A stretch of 36,963 nucleotides of DNA from Corynebacterium halotolerans (GTDB taxonomy: Bacteria; Actinomycetota; Actinomycetes; Mycobacteriales; Mycobacteriaceae): contig NZ_JVMD01000032.1 in the NCBI RefSeq assembly GCF_001056295.1, forward strand, positions 1 through 36,963, in the 5' to 3' direction. Shown piece after piece: positions 1-7,345 of this stretch. A model generated the notes under the pieces. That model was not told where the DNA came from, made no database searches, and was given only the letters and a program-made list of their open reading frames with translations. Both the position numbers and the translations under genes were made by a program. Positions within the stretch are counted from its first letter, which is position 1, and each line of letters starts with the position of its first letter.

Positions 1-40
1 CACCCGCTGTAACGGGTGGGTCTGCGCATTCGGGGTGGGT
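1..40. repeat. Palindromic intergenic repeat, copy 1 (left arm cut by window start)
   Basis: This is the right half of the long palindrome found complete at 7937-7998. The right arm (14-40) is identical to that copy over 27 bases. The inner stem pairs CACCCG (1-6) with CGGGTG (13-18) around a six-base loop. Base 6 is G here and pairs with C13, where the 7937 copy has a C-C mismatch, so the innermost pair differs between copies in a way that keeps pairing. It lies about 145 bp beyond the stop of the minus-strand membrane gene ending at 186. Confidence 0.75.
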
Positions 41-59
41 TTGCGTCAGGGGCCCGGAC

Positions 60-200
60 GCCGACCGAGTAGGCAGCGTGCGGGTGGTTTAACGGGCGGG
101 AGGGCCAGCAGGGCCGACGGTTTAGCGGGCGGGCAGTTTGGCGTGCAGCCGGATCAGCGTGCAGGCGGATCAGCGCGCGGGTGCTTTAGCGGGCCGACCG
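60..200. repeat. Degenerate GC-rich short repeats
   Basis: Variants of GGTTTAGCGGGCGGG and CGGATCAGCGYGCAGG recur imperfectly through this stretch, for example GGTTTAACGGGCGGG near 85 and CTTTAGCGGGCCGACCG near 184. No protein family was recognised in any frame. The array runs into the last codons of the minus-strand gene that ends at 186, so that gene's Arg/Ala-rich tail may have been shaped by the same repeats. Confidence 0.4.
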
Positions 201-524
201 TTTGGCGGGTGGGCGCTCGGCGGCGGCGCCTTCCTCGCCAGCGGTGTCTTCCCCGCCTCCGGCCTCCCCCTCGTCGCGCCCCTCGTCGCGGCGAATCGCC
301 CACCACGCGATCGGCCCGGCGTACGGCAGGACGACGCAGATGAACCACCACAGGGACGCGGCGATCCAATGCCCTCGCCAGACTTCGACGGCGACGACCG
401 CCCACGCCAAGACGAGCGCGATCATCCCGAGAACCCACATGATGTCGAAGCTCTCGGGAATCTCGATGTCGCCGATATACGACGGCGTGGCGGTGGCGGC
501 GGTGGCTGTGGCGGTGACGATCAC
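186..524 (-). CDS. Small membrane protein with PLDc_N-like domain
   Basis: A 112-residue protein with two transmembrane helices at about 28-48 and 56-76. The W-rich pattern WWFICVVLPYAGPIAWW followed by charged residues resembles the PLDc_N module found at the N terminus of cardiolipin synthases and in stand-alone actinobacterial membrane proteins. There is no catalytic HKD motif, so no enzyme activity is implied. The C-terminal 35 residues are acidic then Ala/Arg-rich and probably cytoplasmic. The GTG start (524-522) overlaps the TGA stop of the upstream DedA gene in a GTGA junction, which implies translational coupling. A later start at the Met before WVLGM is possible. Family assignment is moderate; function is unknown. 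Confidence 0.7.
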   Translation of the reverse strand: MIVTATATAATATPSYIGDIEIPESFDIMWVLGMIALVLAWAVVAVEVWRGHWIAASLWWFICVVLPYAGPIAWWAIRRDEGRDEGEAGGGEDTAGEEGAAAERPPAKRSAR

Positions 525-1228
525 GATCGACCCCCGCCGCTCGTGGTGTCACGCGGGCCGTCGTAAAGCTTCAGCAGCTCGACCCGCGGGCGCTGCGCCC
601 GGGCGCGCTCGGCCCGCATCCGCTCCCGCCGCGACCGCCGCACCGCGAACGCCACGACCACCACCGCGGCCACCGCCAGCAGCACGTACAGGACCACGGA
701 GAACCCGTCGATCCACTCCGCGACGATGTGCCACCGGTTGCCCAGCAGCACGCCCAGGTACACCAGCACGCCGTTCCAGATCGCCGACCCCGCCGTCGTG
801 TACAGGGTGAACTTCAGCAGCGGCATCCGCTTCAGGCCCGCGGGGATCGAGATGATCGACCGGATGCCCGGCACCATGCGGCCGAGGAACACCGACGCGT
901 CGCCGTGCTTGCCGAACCACCTCAGCGCCTTGTCCACGTCCGACGTCCTCGCCAGCGGCATCTTCCCCGCCAACGCCCGCACGCGCTCCGCCCCCAGCGC
1001 CGCGCCCGCCCAGTACAGGACGAACGCGCCGAGCACAGAGCCGCCCGTCGCCCACGCCACCACGGCCCACCAGCTGAACTTCCCCGTCGTCGCGGTGAAC
1101 CCGGCCAGCGGCAAGAAGAACTCCGACGGCACCGGCGGGATGATGGTCTCCACGAGAATGGCCACCGCCACGCCCGGCGGCCCCAGCGTGCCCATCAGGG
1201 ACACGGACCAGTCGATGATCGCTTGCAC
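521..1228 (-). CDS. DedA family (SNARE-associated/VTT) membrane protein
   Basis: An integral inner-membrane protein of the DedA/DUF304 superfamily, whose members act as lipid flippases or proton-dependent transporters. The family signature GRMVPGIR is at residues 116-123, preceded by the re-entrant segment PPVPSEFFLPLAG (31-43), and the hydrophobic segments expected for the family follow. The GTG at 1228 is preferred over the upstream in-frame ATG at 1306 because a strong GGAGGAG lies four bases before it and the homologous region begins there, giving 235 residues. The C-terminal tail is cytoplasmic and Arg-rich. It forms a two-gene unit with the downstream small membrane protein and is divergent from the two-component system. 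The lipid substrate cannot be told from sequence. Confidence 0.9.
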   Translation of the reverse strand: MQAIIDWSVSLMGTLGPPGVAVAILVETIIPPVPSEFFLPLAGFTATTGKFSWWAVVAWATGGSVLGAFVLYWAGAALGAERVRALAGKMPLARTSDVDKALRWFGKHGDASVFLGRMVPGIRSIISIPAGLKRMPLLKFTLYTTAGSAIWNGVLVYLGVLLGNRWHIVAEWIDGFSVVLYVLLAVAAVVVVAFAVRRSRRERMRAERARAQRPRVELLKLYDGPRDTTSGGGRS

Positions 1229-1464
1229 GGGGCTCCTCCAGCGCGGCTCGGGGGTTCTGATCGTCGGCCGCTTGCGCCGATTGTCGCGCCTCGGCGACTC
1301 CCCCACAACGCGCCGCCGCCCCCGCGGGTTCCCGCCCGCGGCGGGGGTAGCGTGCGCGCCACCCGGATACGGGCGCGCGGGCCACTGTATTTTCGCAGGT
1401 GAAGCGGTGCAATTGGGTCAGACGGAGCAACGGGCCCCGTCACCGGGAAACGGAAGGACCCGTC

Positions 1465-2997
1465 ATGAACACCCCCAACACTTCGCTTTACGACGCCGCC
1501 GAGGGGCGCGGCACGCGGTCCGTCGCAAAGCGCGACGACCGGCGCGGCGCCACCGCCGCAACCGACGATGCCGGCGCGCGCCGCCCCCGCACGCTGGGCG
1601 AAGGGCTGAAACGGCCCGGCTACCTGGTGTCGAAATGGCCATGGCTGGCCATCGGCTACGCGCTGATCGGCGTCGTCCTGGCCTCGGCGCTGTCGTCGGT
1701 GCTGCTGGTTCTGCTGCTGCTGAGCCTGGTGCCGCAGCTGCGGGCGCTGATCTGGCCGGCGCTGCTGCGCGCCGAAGCCTGGCGGCTGGGCATCATCGAC
1801 GCCCCCGCCTCCGAGCAGATGACCCCGCCGCTCGCGCGGATGGTCGAAGACGGCGGCACGCCGACGTTCTCGCAGTTCGCGCACCTGGCGCTGGTGACGT
1901 TCGTCATCGGCCCCCTGTCGACGGCGCTGGCCGCCGTCATCCCCTTCGCGGCTTTCACCGTCCTGTTCCCCTGGTGGCTGTTCGACATCGCCGTGGTGCA
2001 AAGCGGGGCCACCCCGCAGGAGGCCGCCGACGTGGCTTCCGTGTACGACGCCGTCATCGCACCGCTGCCCACGTGGGCCATCGCGGCCTGGGTGATCGTC
2101 GCGGCGCTGGTGACGACCATCGTTTCGCTGTACCTGTTCGGCCTGTGGGCCCTGGCCCTGGGCAAGCTGGCCAAGACGCTGATGGCGCCGACCGAGGAGC
2201 AGCTGCGCGCCGACGTCGACCGCCTCGAGTCCGCCCGCGCCGACGTCCTCGACGCCGCCGCGCTCGAGCGCACGCGGATCGAGGGCGCCCTCCACGACGG
2301 CGTCCAGCACCGCCTGGTCGCCCTGACCATGAAGCTCGGCATGGCCGAGGCCGAGGATCCCGACGGCCCCACCGGCAAGCTGGCCGCCGACGTGCACCGC
2401 GAGATCGACGAGGTCCTCGCCGACCTGCGCCGCGTGATCCGCAACATCCAGCCGCGCGCACTGTCCGAGCGCGGGCTGCGGGCGGCGGTGGCGGACCTGG
2501 CCGCCGGGATGCCGCTGCCCGTCGACGTCGACGTCCCGTCGGCGCGGATGCCCCGGCACATCGAGGAGGCCGCGTTCTTCATCGCCGCCGAGGCGCTGTC
2601 CAACGTTGCCAAGCACTCCGGTGCCACGCGGGCGACGGTGATCGGCGGCATCGAGGGTGGCCTGCTGACCCTCACCATCGCCGACGACGGCCGCGGCGGC
2701 GCGGCGGAACGGGCCGCGGACCCGCTCGGCTCCGGCCACGGGCTGCGCGGCATGCGCCAGCGCGCGGCGGGCGTCGACGGTACCGTGACCGTGACCAGCC
2801 CCGACGGGCGCGGCACGACGGTGACGCTGACGTGCCCGGCGATGATCGTCCAGGCGGCGGCCGCGTCCGATGGTGGCGCGGGCGGGGGTGCCGCCGCCGG
2901 CGGTCCCGCCGATTCCGCGGTCGCCGACCGTGCCGGCGGCACCATCGCCACCGCCGACCCGACCGCTCCGTCCCCCGAGGAGGATTCCCGCCGATGA
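1465..2997 (+). CDS. Two-component sensor histidine kinase, HisKA_3 (NarL-type)
   Basis: A 510-residue membrane kinase that passes phosphate to the response regulator encoded next. An N-terminal membrane domain with about four helices (residues 55-92, 135-175 and 205-240) resembles the 'putative sensor' module of actinobacterial kinases. It is followed by the HisKA_3 dimerisation helix with phospho-acceptor His277 (motif ALHDGVQHR) and a HATPase_c domain with N box EALSNVAKHSG (about 376), DDGRGG (about 407) and GSGHGLRGMRQR (about 425). The last 50 residues are a low-complexity Gly/Ala/Asp tail. The ATG at 1465 is chosen over the upstream start at 1399 because GGAAGGA sits six bases before it. 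The stop overlaps the regulator start (ATGA). The stimulus is unknown. Confidence 0.92.
   Translation: MNTPNTSLYDAAEGRGTRSVAKRDDRRGATAATDDAGARRPRTLGEGLKRPGYLVSKWPWLAIGYALIGVVLASALSSVLLVLLLLSLVPQLRALIWPALLRAEAWRLGIIDAPASEQMTPPLARMVEDGGTPTFSQFAHLALVTFVIGPLSTALAAVIPFAAFTVLFPWWLFDIAVVQSGATPQEAADVASVYDAVIAPLPTWAIAAWVIVAALVTTIVSLYLFGLWALALGKLAKTLMAPTEEQLRADVDRLESARADVLDAAALERTRIEGALHDGVQHRLVALTMKLGMAEAEDPDGPTGKLAADVHREIDEVLADLRRVIRNIQPRALSERGLRAAVADLAAGMPLPVDVDVPSARMPRHIEEAAFFIAAEALSNVAKHSGATRATVIGGIEGGLLTLTIADDGRGGAAERAADPLGSGHGLRGMRQRAAGVDGTVTVTSPDGRGTTVTLTCPAMIVQAAAASDGGAGGGAAAGGPADSAVADRAGGTIATADPTAPSPEEDSRR
1521..1531 (+). repeat. CGTCGCAAAGC motif, occurrence 1
   Basis: First of eight exact copies of this 11-mer in the window. 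It lies in the kinase gene and reads GTC GCA AAG (Val-Ala-Lys) in frame. GCA is an uncommon Ala codon in this GC-rich background, so the word does not follow simply from codon preference. Confidence 0.7.
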
Positions 2998-3671
2998 CCG
3001 CCGCCACCCCCGCGCAGAAACCGCTGCGCATCGTCCTCGCCGAGGACTCGCCCCTGCTCCGCGCGGGGGTGGAGGCCGTTTTGGCGCGCGGCGGCCATGA
3101 GGTCGTCGCGGCGGTGGGCGACGGCGACGCCCTCGTCGACGCGGTGCGCGCGACGGTGCCCGACCTGGTGATCACCGACGTGCGCATGCCGCCGGGCCAT
3201 TCCGACGAGGGCCTGCGCGCCGCCGCCCAACTGCGCCGCGAGCGGCCGACGCTGCCGGTGATCGTGTTGTCGCAGTACGTGTCGGTGGCGTACGTCGACG
3301 ATTTGATGGCCGGCGGCGGCCGCAGCCTCGGGTACCTGCTGAAGGACCGCGTCGCCCACGTCCGCCACTTCCTCGATGCCGTCGCCGATGTGGCGGCGGG
3401 CCAGACGATCATCGACCCGGAGGTCGTCCGCGCGCTGGTCGGCGGTACGGCGGCGTCGGGCCCGCTGGCCACGTTGACGCCCCGCGAGCGCGAGGTGCTG
3501 TCGCTCATGGCGGAGGGCCGCACGAATCATGCGATCGCGGAGGAATTGGTGGTGTCGGAGGCCGCCGTGCGCAAGCACATCGGCGGGATCTTCTCCAAGC
3601 TTCCGCTTGACGACGGCGCCGACCGCCGCGTGTCCGCCGTCCTCGCGTACCTGCGGTCGGAGGGCCGATAG
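2994..3671 (+). CDS. LuxR/NarL-family response regulator
   Basis: A 225-residue partner of the upstream kinase. The receiver domain (residues 12-130) shows the acidic pocket LAEDS, the phospho-acceptor Asp at about residue 62 in VITDVRMPP, a switch residue in VIVLSQY and the conserved Lys in YLLKDR. A GerE-type HTH follows at about 160-205 (LTPREREVLSLMAEGRTNHAIAEELVVSEAAV). The ATG at 2994 overlaps the kinase stop, with GAGGAGGA about 10 bases upstream inside the kinase gene. The open frame extends much further upstream, but that part is antisense or out-of-frame shadow. It most likely acts as a DNA-binding transcription factor; target genes are unknown. The divergent dedA promoter region and the MFS gene are the nearest candidates. 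Confidence 0.93.
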   Translation: MTAATPAQKPLRIVLAEDSPLLRAGVEAVLARGGHEVVAAVGDGDALVDAVRATVPDLVITDVRMPPGHSDEGLRAAAQLRRERPTLPVIVLSQYVSVAYVDDLMAGGGRSLGYLLKDRVAHVRHFLDAVADVAAGQTIIDPEVVRALVGGTAASGPLATLTPREREVLSLMAEGRTNHAIAEELVVSEAAVRKHIGGIFSKLPLDDGADRRVSAVLAYLRSEGR

Positions 3672-3704
3672 CCGGGGCACTGGCCGCCCCCACCATCGCC
3701 CTGG

Positions 3705-3716
3705 CCCCGTTCGGGG
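3705..3716 (+). terminator. Weak hairpin after the two-component operon
   Basis: CCCCG-TT-CGGGG followed by GGTTTC lies 34 bases after the response-regulator stop. The five-pair stem and poor T-tract make it only a weak candidate intrinsic terminator. Confidence 0.3.
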
Positions 3717-3745
3717 GGTTTCACCGGCAAAAGCGTTAGCCGCCA

Positions 3746-3774
3746 TTCACGGAAGCCGATTTCGCCGGTAGGGT
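3746..3774 (+). promoter_or_regulatory. Promoter for leaderless MFS mRNA
   Basis: TTCACG (3746-3751), a 17-base spacer and TAGGGT (3769-3774) lie immediately before the gene. The -10 ends exactly six bases before the A of the ATG at 3781, so the transcript should begin at or within a base of the start codon. There is no purine-rich ribosome binding site in the gap. Leaderless mRNAs with this layout are common in corynebacteria and mycobacteria. Confidence 0.65.
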
Positions 3775-3780
3775 TGCCGC

Positions 3781-5121
3781 ATGACTGTGACGCGGAACAC
3801 ACCCGGGTTCTCCGGCCCACCGGACGACCCGATCGAGCCCGGGAACTCCGGCACATCCCACGCCCCCACCGCGCCGCAATCCCCCGCCCGCCCCGCCATC
3901 GGCCGCCGCGACTGGCTCCGCGTGGGCCTGGCGATGTTCGCCATCGGCTACGGCGCAAACCTCTTCGCCCCGATGCTCGAGGTCTACCGGGACCTCAACG
4001 GCACGAGCCAGTCGTCGGTCACGGCGATGTTCGGCATCTACGCCGCCGGGCTGGTCCCCGCGCTGCTGATCTTCGGCCCCATCTCCGACCGCCGCGGCCG
4101 CCGCGCGGTGCTGCGCCCGGCGATGCTCGTCTCCGCCACCGGCACTGTCATCCTGGCATCGGCGGCGGCCGGTCCGGAGTGGCTGCTGTTCCCCGGGCGC
4201 TTCGTCGTCGGCGCTTCGGTGGGCATGGCAATGGCGTGCGGGGCGGCGTGGATCAAGCAGCTTTCCGTCGACAAGCCCGCCGCGGGCCCCCGGCGCGCAA
4301 CCGTCGCCGTATCCGCGGGGTTCGGCGGCGGGCCCTTCGTCGCCGGCCTGGTCGCCGAGTTCGCTCCCGGCCCGAAACTGGTGCCCTACCTGGTGTTCCT
4401 GTGCGTGCTGGCGGTGGTCATCCCGATCATGTGGACCACCCCGGAAACCCAGTTCCGCACCGGTGCGGCGACCGCCCGGCGCGGCCCGCTGATCCCGAAA
4501 ATCGCGCTGACCGGCACGTTCCTGTGGGCGGTGGCGGCATGGGCGCCGTGGGTGTTCGGCACGGTGACGGTGTCCTTCGTGACGCTGCCCGTCTACGTCG
4601 CACAGGACGTCGGCATGAAGACGGCGTACATCGGCGCGCTCGCCGGCGTGGCCATGATCGCGGGCATGCTCATCCAGCCGACCGCCGCCCGCGTCGCCGC
4701 GAAGGGCATGCTGCCGCTGTCGGTGCTGGCGCTGGGCATCGCGTGCGCGGGCATGCTGCTCGCGGCGGCGACGGTGTGGCTGGACAGCGCGGCGATGGTG
4801 TTCCCCGCGGCGATCGTGCTGGGCGCCAGCTACGGCATCATGATGGTCGCCGGCCTGCGCGAGGTCGAGGCCATCGCCCGCCCCGACGAGCTCGGCGCGC
4901 TGATCGGCGTGTTCTACGCGCTGTCCTACATCGGGTTTTTCGTGCCGTTCACGCTGTCGCTCGTCGCGCCGCTGGTCGGGCGCGTGACGGGGCTGGGCGG
5001 CGAGTGGGGCATCATCCTGTGCCTGCTCTTCGGCGCGGCGGTGTGCGTGGCGTCGATGGTGCCGGTCGGCCGCGCCGCCGAGCGGGGCCTGAAACTCGCC
5101 CGACGAAAGGACTCCCCATGA
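3781..5121 (+). CDS. MFS transporter (exporter type)
   Basis: A 446-residue major facilitator with twelve predicted helices. After a Pro-rich cytoplasmic N terminus (residues 1-42) helix 1 begins at WLRVGLAMFAIGYG. The loop 2-3 signature GPISDRRGRRAVLRP (about 100-114) is typical MFS motif A and points to a proton-coupled exporter such as a drug or metabolite efflux pump. The central cytoplasmic loop around residues 222-240 is short. The start is set by the adjoining leaderless promoter. Its stop overlaps the start of the SnoaL-like gene (ATGA), so the two are co-translated. The substrate cannot be inferred. Confidence 0.9.
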   Translation: MTVTRNTPGFSGPPDDPIEPGNSGTSHAPTAPQSPARPAIGRRDWLRVGLAMFAIGYGANLFAPMLEVYRDLNGTSQSSVTAMFGIYAAGLVPALLIFGPISDRRGRRAVLRPAMLVSATGTVILASAAAGPEWLLFPGRFVVGASVGMAMACGAAWIKQLSVDKPAAGPRRATVAVSAGFGGGPFVAGLVAEFAPGPKLVPYLVFLCVLAVVIPIMWTTPETQFRTGAATARRGPLIPKIALTGTFLWAVAAWAPWVFGTVTVSFVTLPVYVAQDVGMKTAYIGALAGVAMIAGMLIQPTAARVAAKGMLPLSVLALGIACAGMLLAAATVWLDSAAMVFPAAIVLGASYGIMMVAGLREVEAIARPDELGALIGVFYALSYIGFFVPFTLSLVAPLVGRVTGLGGEWGIILCLLFGAAVCVASMVPVGRAAERGLKLARRKDSP

Positions 5122-5639
5122 CCGACTCCACCCCGCCCACCGACCTCCCCGATCCCATTGCCGCATGGGTCGCGGCGGACCGCGCAATGGACGTGGACGG
5201 CATGCGCGCCCTGATGTCGCCCGGGGTCACGTTGGTGTCGCCCCTGACGGATGCCTTCGACTTCACCGGCCCCGTCGACGTCGCCGGGGTGTTCGCCGCG
5301 GCATTCGACGTCCTCGACGACGTCGACGTCGCCCGCGTGACGGGCGCCGGGCCGGACTGGGCGGTCCATGCCACGAACACCGTCAACGGCCGCCCGCTGG
5401 AGGAGATCCAGTGGCTGCACCTGGGCGCCGACGGCCTGATCGACCGCATCACCCTGTTCATGCGCCCGGTTGCGTCGGCGGCGGAGTTGTTGGCGACGAT
5501 CGGCCCGGCGCTCGCCCGGCGCGGCCTGATGATGCCGGGCCCCGCGCGGGCGGCGTCGGTCCTGGGCCGGATGCCGGCGATGCAGCTGCACATGGCGGAA
5601 AAGCGCATCATGCCCCGGCTGCGGCCGGGCCGCGCCTAA
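5118..5639 (+). CDS. SnoaL-like / NTF2-fold protein
   Basis: A 173-residue protein. Residues 8-120 fit the NTF2-like fold of SnoaL-type polyketide cyclases and related small-molecule binding proteins: an N-terminal helix pair (IAAWVAADRAMDVDGMRALMSPGVTLVSPL), then strands with WAVHATNTVNGRPLEEIQWLHLGADGLIDRITLFMRP. A basic, Met-rich C-terminal extension follows (about 130-173). GAAAGGA precedes the ATG, which overlaps the MFS stop codon. The stop TAA (5637-5639) overlaps the stop of the convergent glycosylase gene, leaving no room for a terminator. NTF2-fold proteins of this size have many roles and no catalytic residues are certain, so function is open; linkage suggests the substrate of the exporter. 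Confidence 0.8.
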   Translation: MTDSTPPTDLPDPIAAWVAADRAMDVDGMRALMSPGVTLVSPLTDAFDFTGPVDVAGVFAAAFDVLDDVDVARVTGAGPDWAVHATNTVNGRPLEEIQWLHLGADGLIDRITLFMRPVASAAELLATIGPALARRGLMMPGPARAASVLGRMPAMQLHMAEKRIMPRLRPGRA

Positions 5640-6214
5640 CCCAGTCGCTCCCACACCTCGCGGTACGCCCGCGCCAGCGACGCGATCGTCTCGTGCGCGT
5701 TGAGGCCGCTGGGGTTGGGCACGACCCAGGTCTCCGCGCCGCCGATTTCCCGGTCCTGCTTGCCGACGGCCACCGGCTTCCCGCCCGCCGTTTTCGCTCC
5801 GAACGCCGTGCGGAATGCCCCGATGCCCGCGACCATGACGATCTCCGGGCCACCCCGGGCCTCCCGCTGGCGGGCGACCTTGTCGTCGAGGATGCGGCCG
5901 CCGGCGCGGATTTCCTCATCCGACAGTTCGCCCGCGCGCGCCGTCGCACGGGCCACCACGTTGGTGAACCCGAGGCCCACCCGGGCGAGCATGCGGAGGT
6001 CGTCGTCGCAAAGCCCCTCGCGCGCGTCGACGAGCCGGGGCGTGATGCCGGCCTCGTGCAGCGCCGGCCAGAAGCGGTTTCCGGGCCGGGCGAAGGGCGC
6101 GCCGACCTTGGCCGTCCACAGGCCGGGATTGATGCCGACGACGAGCAGGCGGCAGGCATCGACGTTGATGTCGTCGATGACCGCGTCGCGGAAGGAGTCG
6201 AGGTCCCCGCTCAT
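5636..6214 (-). CDS. mug: G/U mismatch-specific DNA glycosylase (Mug family)
   Basis: A 192-residue member of the uracil-DNA glycosylase superfamily, family 2. These enzymes remove uracil, ethenocytosine or thymine opposite guanine in base-excision repair. Motif 1 is GINPG with following GLWTAKVGAPFARPGNRFWP (residues 27-50), where the Asn is the catalytic-type residue of Mug. Motif 2 is NPSGLNAH (167-174), which inserts into the helix. ATG 6214 overlaps the stop of the Nudix gene (ATGA), so the two sanitation/repair functions are translated together. The stop TAG (5638-5636) interlocks with the TAA of the convergent SnoaL gene. Confidence 0.93.
   Translation of the reverse strand: MSGDLDSFRDAVIDDINVDACRLLVVGINPGLWTAKVGAPFARPGNRFWPALHEAGITPRLVDAREGLCDDDLRMLARVGLGFTNVVARATARAGELSDEEIRAGGRILDDKVARQREARGGPEIVMVAGIGAFRTAFGAKTAGGKPVAVGKQDREIGGAETWVVPNPSGLNAHETIASLARAYREVWERLG
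6004..6014 (+). repeat. CGTCGCAAAGC motif, occurrence 2
   Basis: Lies antisense within mug, where the coding strand reads CTT TGC GAC (Leu-Cys-Asp, residues 68-70). CTT is an uncommon Leu codon here. Confidence 0.7.
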
Positions 6215-6747
6215 CGGGGGCGTTCCTCCTCGCCGAAGAGAACCGCACCGTCGGATTCGCCGCGGCGGGCGCGGATGGCCAGCTCGACGGTGCGGTCGAA
6301 GCGGGGCCCCATGGACGGCACCTGCGACAGCGGCACCCATTCGGCGGCGGTGTTCTCGCCGTCGGCGGGGTGTGGCCGGGCATCTTGTCCGGCCCCGCCA
6401 CTGCCCCCGTCACCGGCCACCCGCGCGACGAAGGCATGGTCCAGGTACCGCGCCCGGTCGCCGTTGGGGTACTCGATGGCGCGGGTGGCCTGCACGGCCA
6501 GCAGCGATTCCAGCTCGACGTTTAGCGCGGTTTCCTCCAGAACCTCGCGCACGCCGGCGACGTCGGGTTCCTCGCCGGGGTCGACGATGCCGGTCACCGG
6601 CGTCCACCGGCCGTCGTCGGCGCGCCGGACCAGCAGCACCTCCTCGGCGCCGTCGTCGCCGCGCACGACGATGACCGTCACGCCGATCAGCCACAGTTCC
6701 GCATGGCCGACGTGCCGGCGCAGTTCCACGATGAATTCCGGGGTCAT
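6211..6747 (-). CDS. Nudix hydrolase
   Basis: A 178-residue Nudix-fold hydrolase. The Nudix box runs from Gly53 to Leu75 (GIVDPGEE...REVLEETAL) and matches G-x5-E-x7-REUxEExGU except that the last Gly is Ala; the metal-binding REVLEE core is intact. Residues 118-135 hold a Gly/Asp-rich insertion between strands. Substrates of such proteins are nucleoside diphosphates linked to another moiety, often oxidised dNTPs or ADP-ribose; the exact one is not readable. The ATG at 6747 is chosen because a -10 element sits six bases upstream, suggesting a leaderless transcript; the longer frame to 6786 lacks a homologous N terminus. Coupled to mug by ATGA. Confidence 0.9.
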   Translation of the reverse strand: MTPEFIVELRRHVGHAELWLIGVTVIVVRGDDGAEEVLLVRRADDGRWTPVTGIVDPGEEPDVAGVREVLEETALNVELESLLAVQATRAIEYPNGDRARYLDHAFVARVAGDGGSGGAGQDARPHPADGENTAAEWVPLSQVPSMGPRFDRTVELAIRARRGESDGAVLFGEEERPR

Positions 6748-6753
6748 GCCCCC

Positions 6754-6759
6754 ACGGTA
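6754..6759 (-). promoter_or_regulatory. -10 element for leaderless Nudix-mug mRNA
   Basis: TACCGT on the minus strand is followed by exactly six bases (GGGGGC) and then the ATG at 6747. No good -35 is seen at 17 bases; TTGCGG lies 21 bases upstream, which is too far. Confidence 0.5.
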
Positions 6760-6798
6760 GGTCCCATCCGGCGGCGCGCGCCGCAACCGGTTGTCGGG

Positions 6799-7134
6799 CT
6801 ACTCCGCCAGCGCGCGGATCTCCACGGTGTTGGCGCAGGCCTCGGCGGCCTCGGAGGCCAGGTCGAGGGCGATGTCGTCGCCGTCGGCCTCGATGATCCA
6901 GAAGCCGCTCGGGAACGTGTCGGCGTCGAGGTACGGGCCGTCGACGACCGACCCGTCGGGAAGCACGGTCTTCGCCGCCTCCGGCGGGACCAGCCCGCCG
7001 GCGAGCACCCAATGGCCACGGTCCTGGAGGGACTGGTTGAACACGCCGACGCGTTCGAACGCGGCGTGCATGTCCTCGTCCGAGTCGTAGGGGTTGATGT
7101 CACGGCGCCCGTGGACGCTCAGGAGATACTGCAT
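6799..7134 (-). CDS. YCII-related domain protein
   Basis: A 111-residue protein of the YCII/DGPF family: MQYLLSVHG at the N terminus, HWVLAGGLVPPEAAKTV in the middle, then the DGPY element (residues 67-70) that gives the family its name, and GFWIIEADGDDIALDLASE near the end. The fold is a dimeric ferredoxin-like alpha/beta sandwich; actinobacterial members often sit near ECF sigma factors, but none is present here. GGAGG lies six bases before the ATG at 7134. It lies 51 bases upstream of the Nudix gene, which appears to have its own leaderless promoter, so the two may be separately transcribed. Biochemical role unknown. Confidence 0.88.
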   Translation of the reverse strand: MQYLLSVHGRRDINPYDSDEDMHAAFERVGVFNQSLQDRGHWVLAGGLVPPEAAKTVLPDGSVVDGPYLDADTFPSGFWIIEADGDDIALDLASEAAEACANTVEIRALAE

Positions 7135-7333
7135 GGCGTTCCTCCATTCACTGCCGGGGGCGCGCACCGCCTTCGCCGACGGCGGCGCGATTCCATCACT
7201 CCGGCCCTGCATTTGCCTACGAAATGGTAACACCGAGCGGAGATGGGCGGGAGAGCCGAAGCCCCGCTCACCTCCGTTAACGGTGTGGCGCTGCCCCTTC
7301 GGCGAACCGAACGGCGTTCGGCTCGCACACGCG

Positions 7334-7339
7334 TAAGGT
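7334..7339 (+). promoter_or_regulatory. -10 element for leaderless DUF488 mRNA
   Basis: TAAGGT is followed by six bases and the ATG at 7346, the same spacing as at 3769 and 6759. The -35 region (around 7311) is GC-rich and poorly matched. Confidence 0.55.
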
Positions 7340-7345
7340 CGGGCC

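Noticed and set aside
1656..3746. A 696-codon minus-strand frame opposite the two-component genes
   Set aside because: No recognisable motif and no ribosome site; the plus strand holds clear kinase and response-regulator domains.
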